Source: Quisquiliibacterium sp.
GTDB lineage: Bacteria; Pseudomonadota; Gammaproteobacteria; Burkholderiales; Burkholderiaceae_E
Reading direction: 5' to 3'
DNA: 7,044 nt
Assembly: GCA_030830765.1 (NCBI GenBank)
Contig: JAURMJ010000298.1
Span: 1-7,044, forward strand
Shown: positions 7,016-7,044 of the stretch, piece by piece
Layout: each line of letters begins with the position of its first letter
Position numbering within the stretch: position 1 is the stretch's first letter
Position numbers and translations under genes: made by a program
The notes under the pieces: generated by a model
What the model saw: the letters and a program-made list of their open reading frames with translations, nothing else
What the model was told of the DNA's origin: nothing
Database searches by the model: none

Positions 7016-7044
7016 CTATCGATCGTGTCGCGGGATGGAACCCC

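Noticed and set aside
6933..7044. yybP-ykoY Mn riboswitch in front of terC
   Set aside because: A GGGCAAGCC stretch near 6960 vaguely recalls the 3' part of the motif, but the conserved GGGGAGUA element and the three-way junction are not visible in these 112 bases.

Overview
The window carries a type IV pilus chemosensory (Pil-Chp) cluster, a type IVa major pilin gene and a TerC-family membrane protein gene. All coding genes lie on the minus strand, so the biological order runs right to left: terC - pilA - rubredoxin - pilG - pilH - pilI - pilJ - chpA (cut by the left edge). The moderately high GC content, the pilin type (FTLIEL leader, C-terminal ending close to YRPSECR) and a rubredoxin gene ahead of pilG suggest a betaproteobacterium, possibly of the Rhodocyclales type. 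That placement comes from gene order and protein style, not from a search.

Right part (about 6200-7044): a seven-helix TerC/YjbE-like protein, probably a metal (Mn) exporter or related transporter. It is preceded by a strong intrinsic-terminator hairpin only 53 nt before its start codon and followed by a perfect 17-bp inverted repeat. Middle (5460-6060): a complete type IVa prepilin with a near-consensus sigma-54 promoter, a good ribosome binding site and a bidirectional terminator behind it, so it forms its own transcription unit. Left part (1-5400): a tightly packed operon of a 58-residue rubredoxin, two CheY-like regulators (PilG, PilH), a CheW-like adaptor (PilI), a methyl-accepting transducer (PilJ) and the first 529 residues of the giant hybrid kinase ChpA/PilL. 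The methyltransferase gene pilK, which separates pilJ and chpA in Pseudomonas aeruginosa, is not there.

Functionally, PilJ senses pilus-linked or surface-linked stimuli and passes them through PilI to ChpA, which phosphorylates PilG and PilH to set the balance of pilus extension and retraction. PilA is the fibre subunit these proteins ultimately act upon, and its sigma-54 promoter points to control by a PilS/PilR-type two-component system encoded elsewhere. I see no evidence of a wholly new system. The points most worth a second look are regulatory: the inverted repeat at enhancer distance from the pilA promoter, the terminator-like hairpin in front of terC, and the phosphotransfer-like repeat in ChpA that lacks its histidine.
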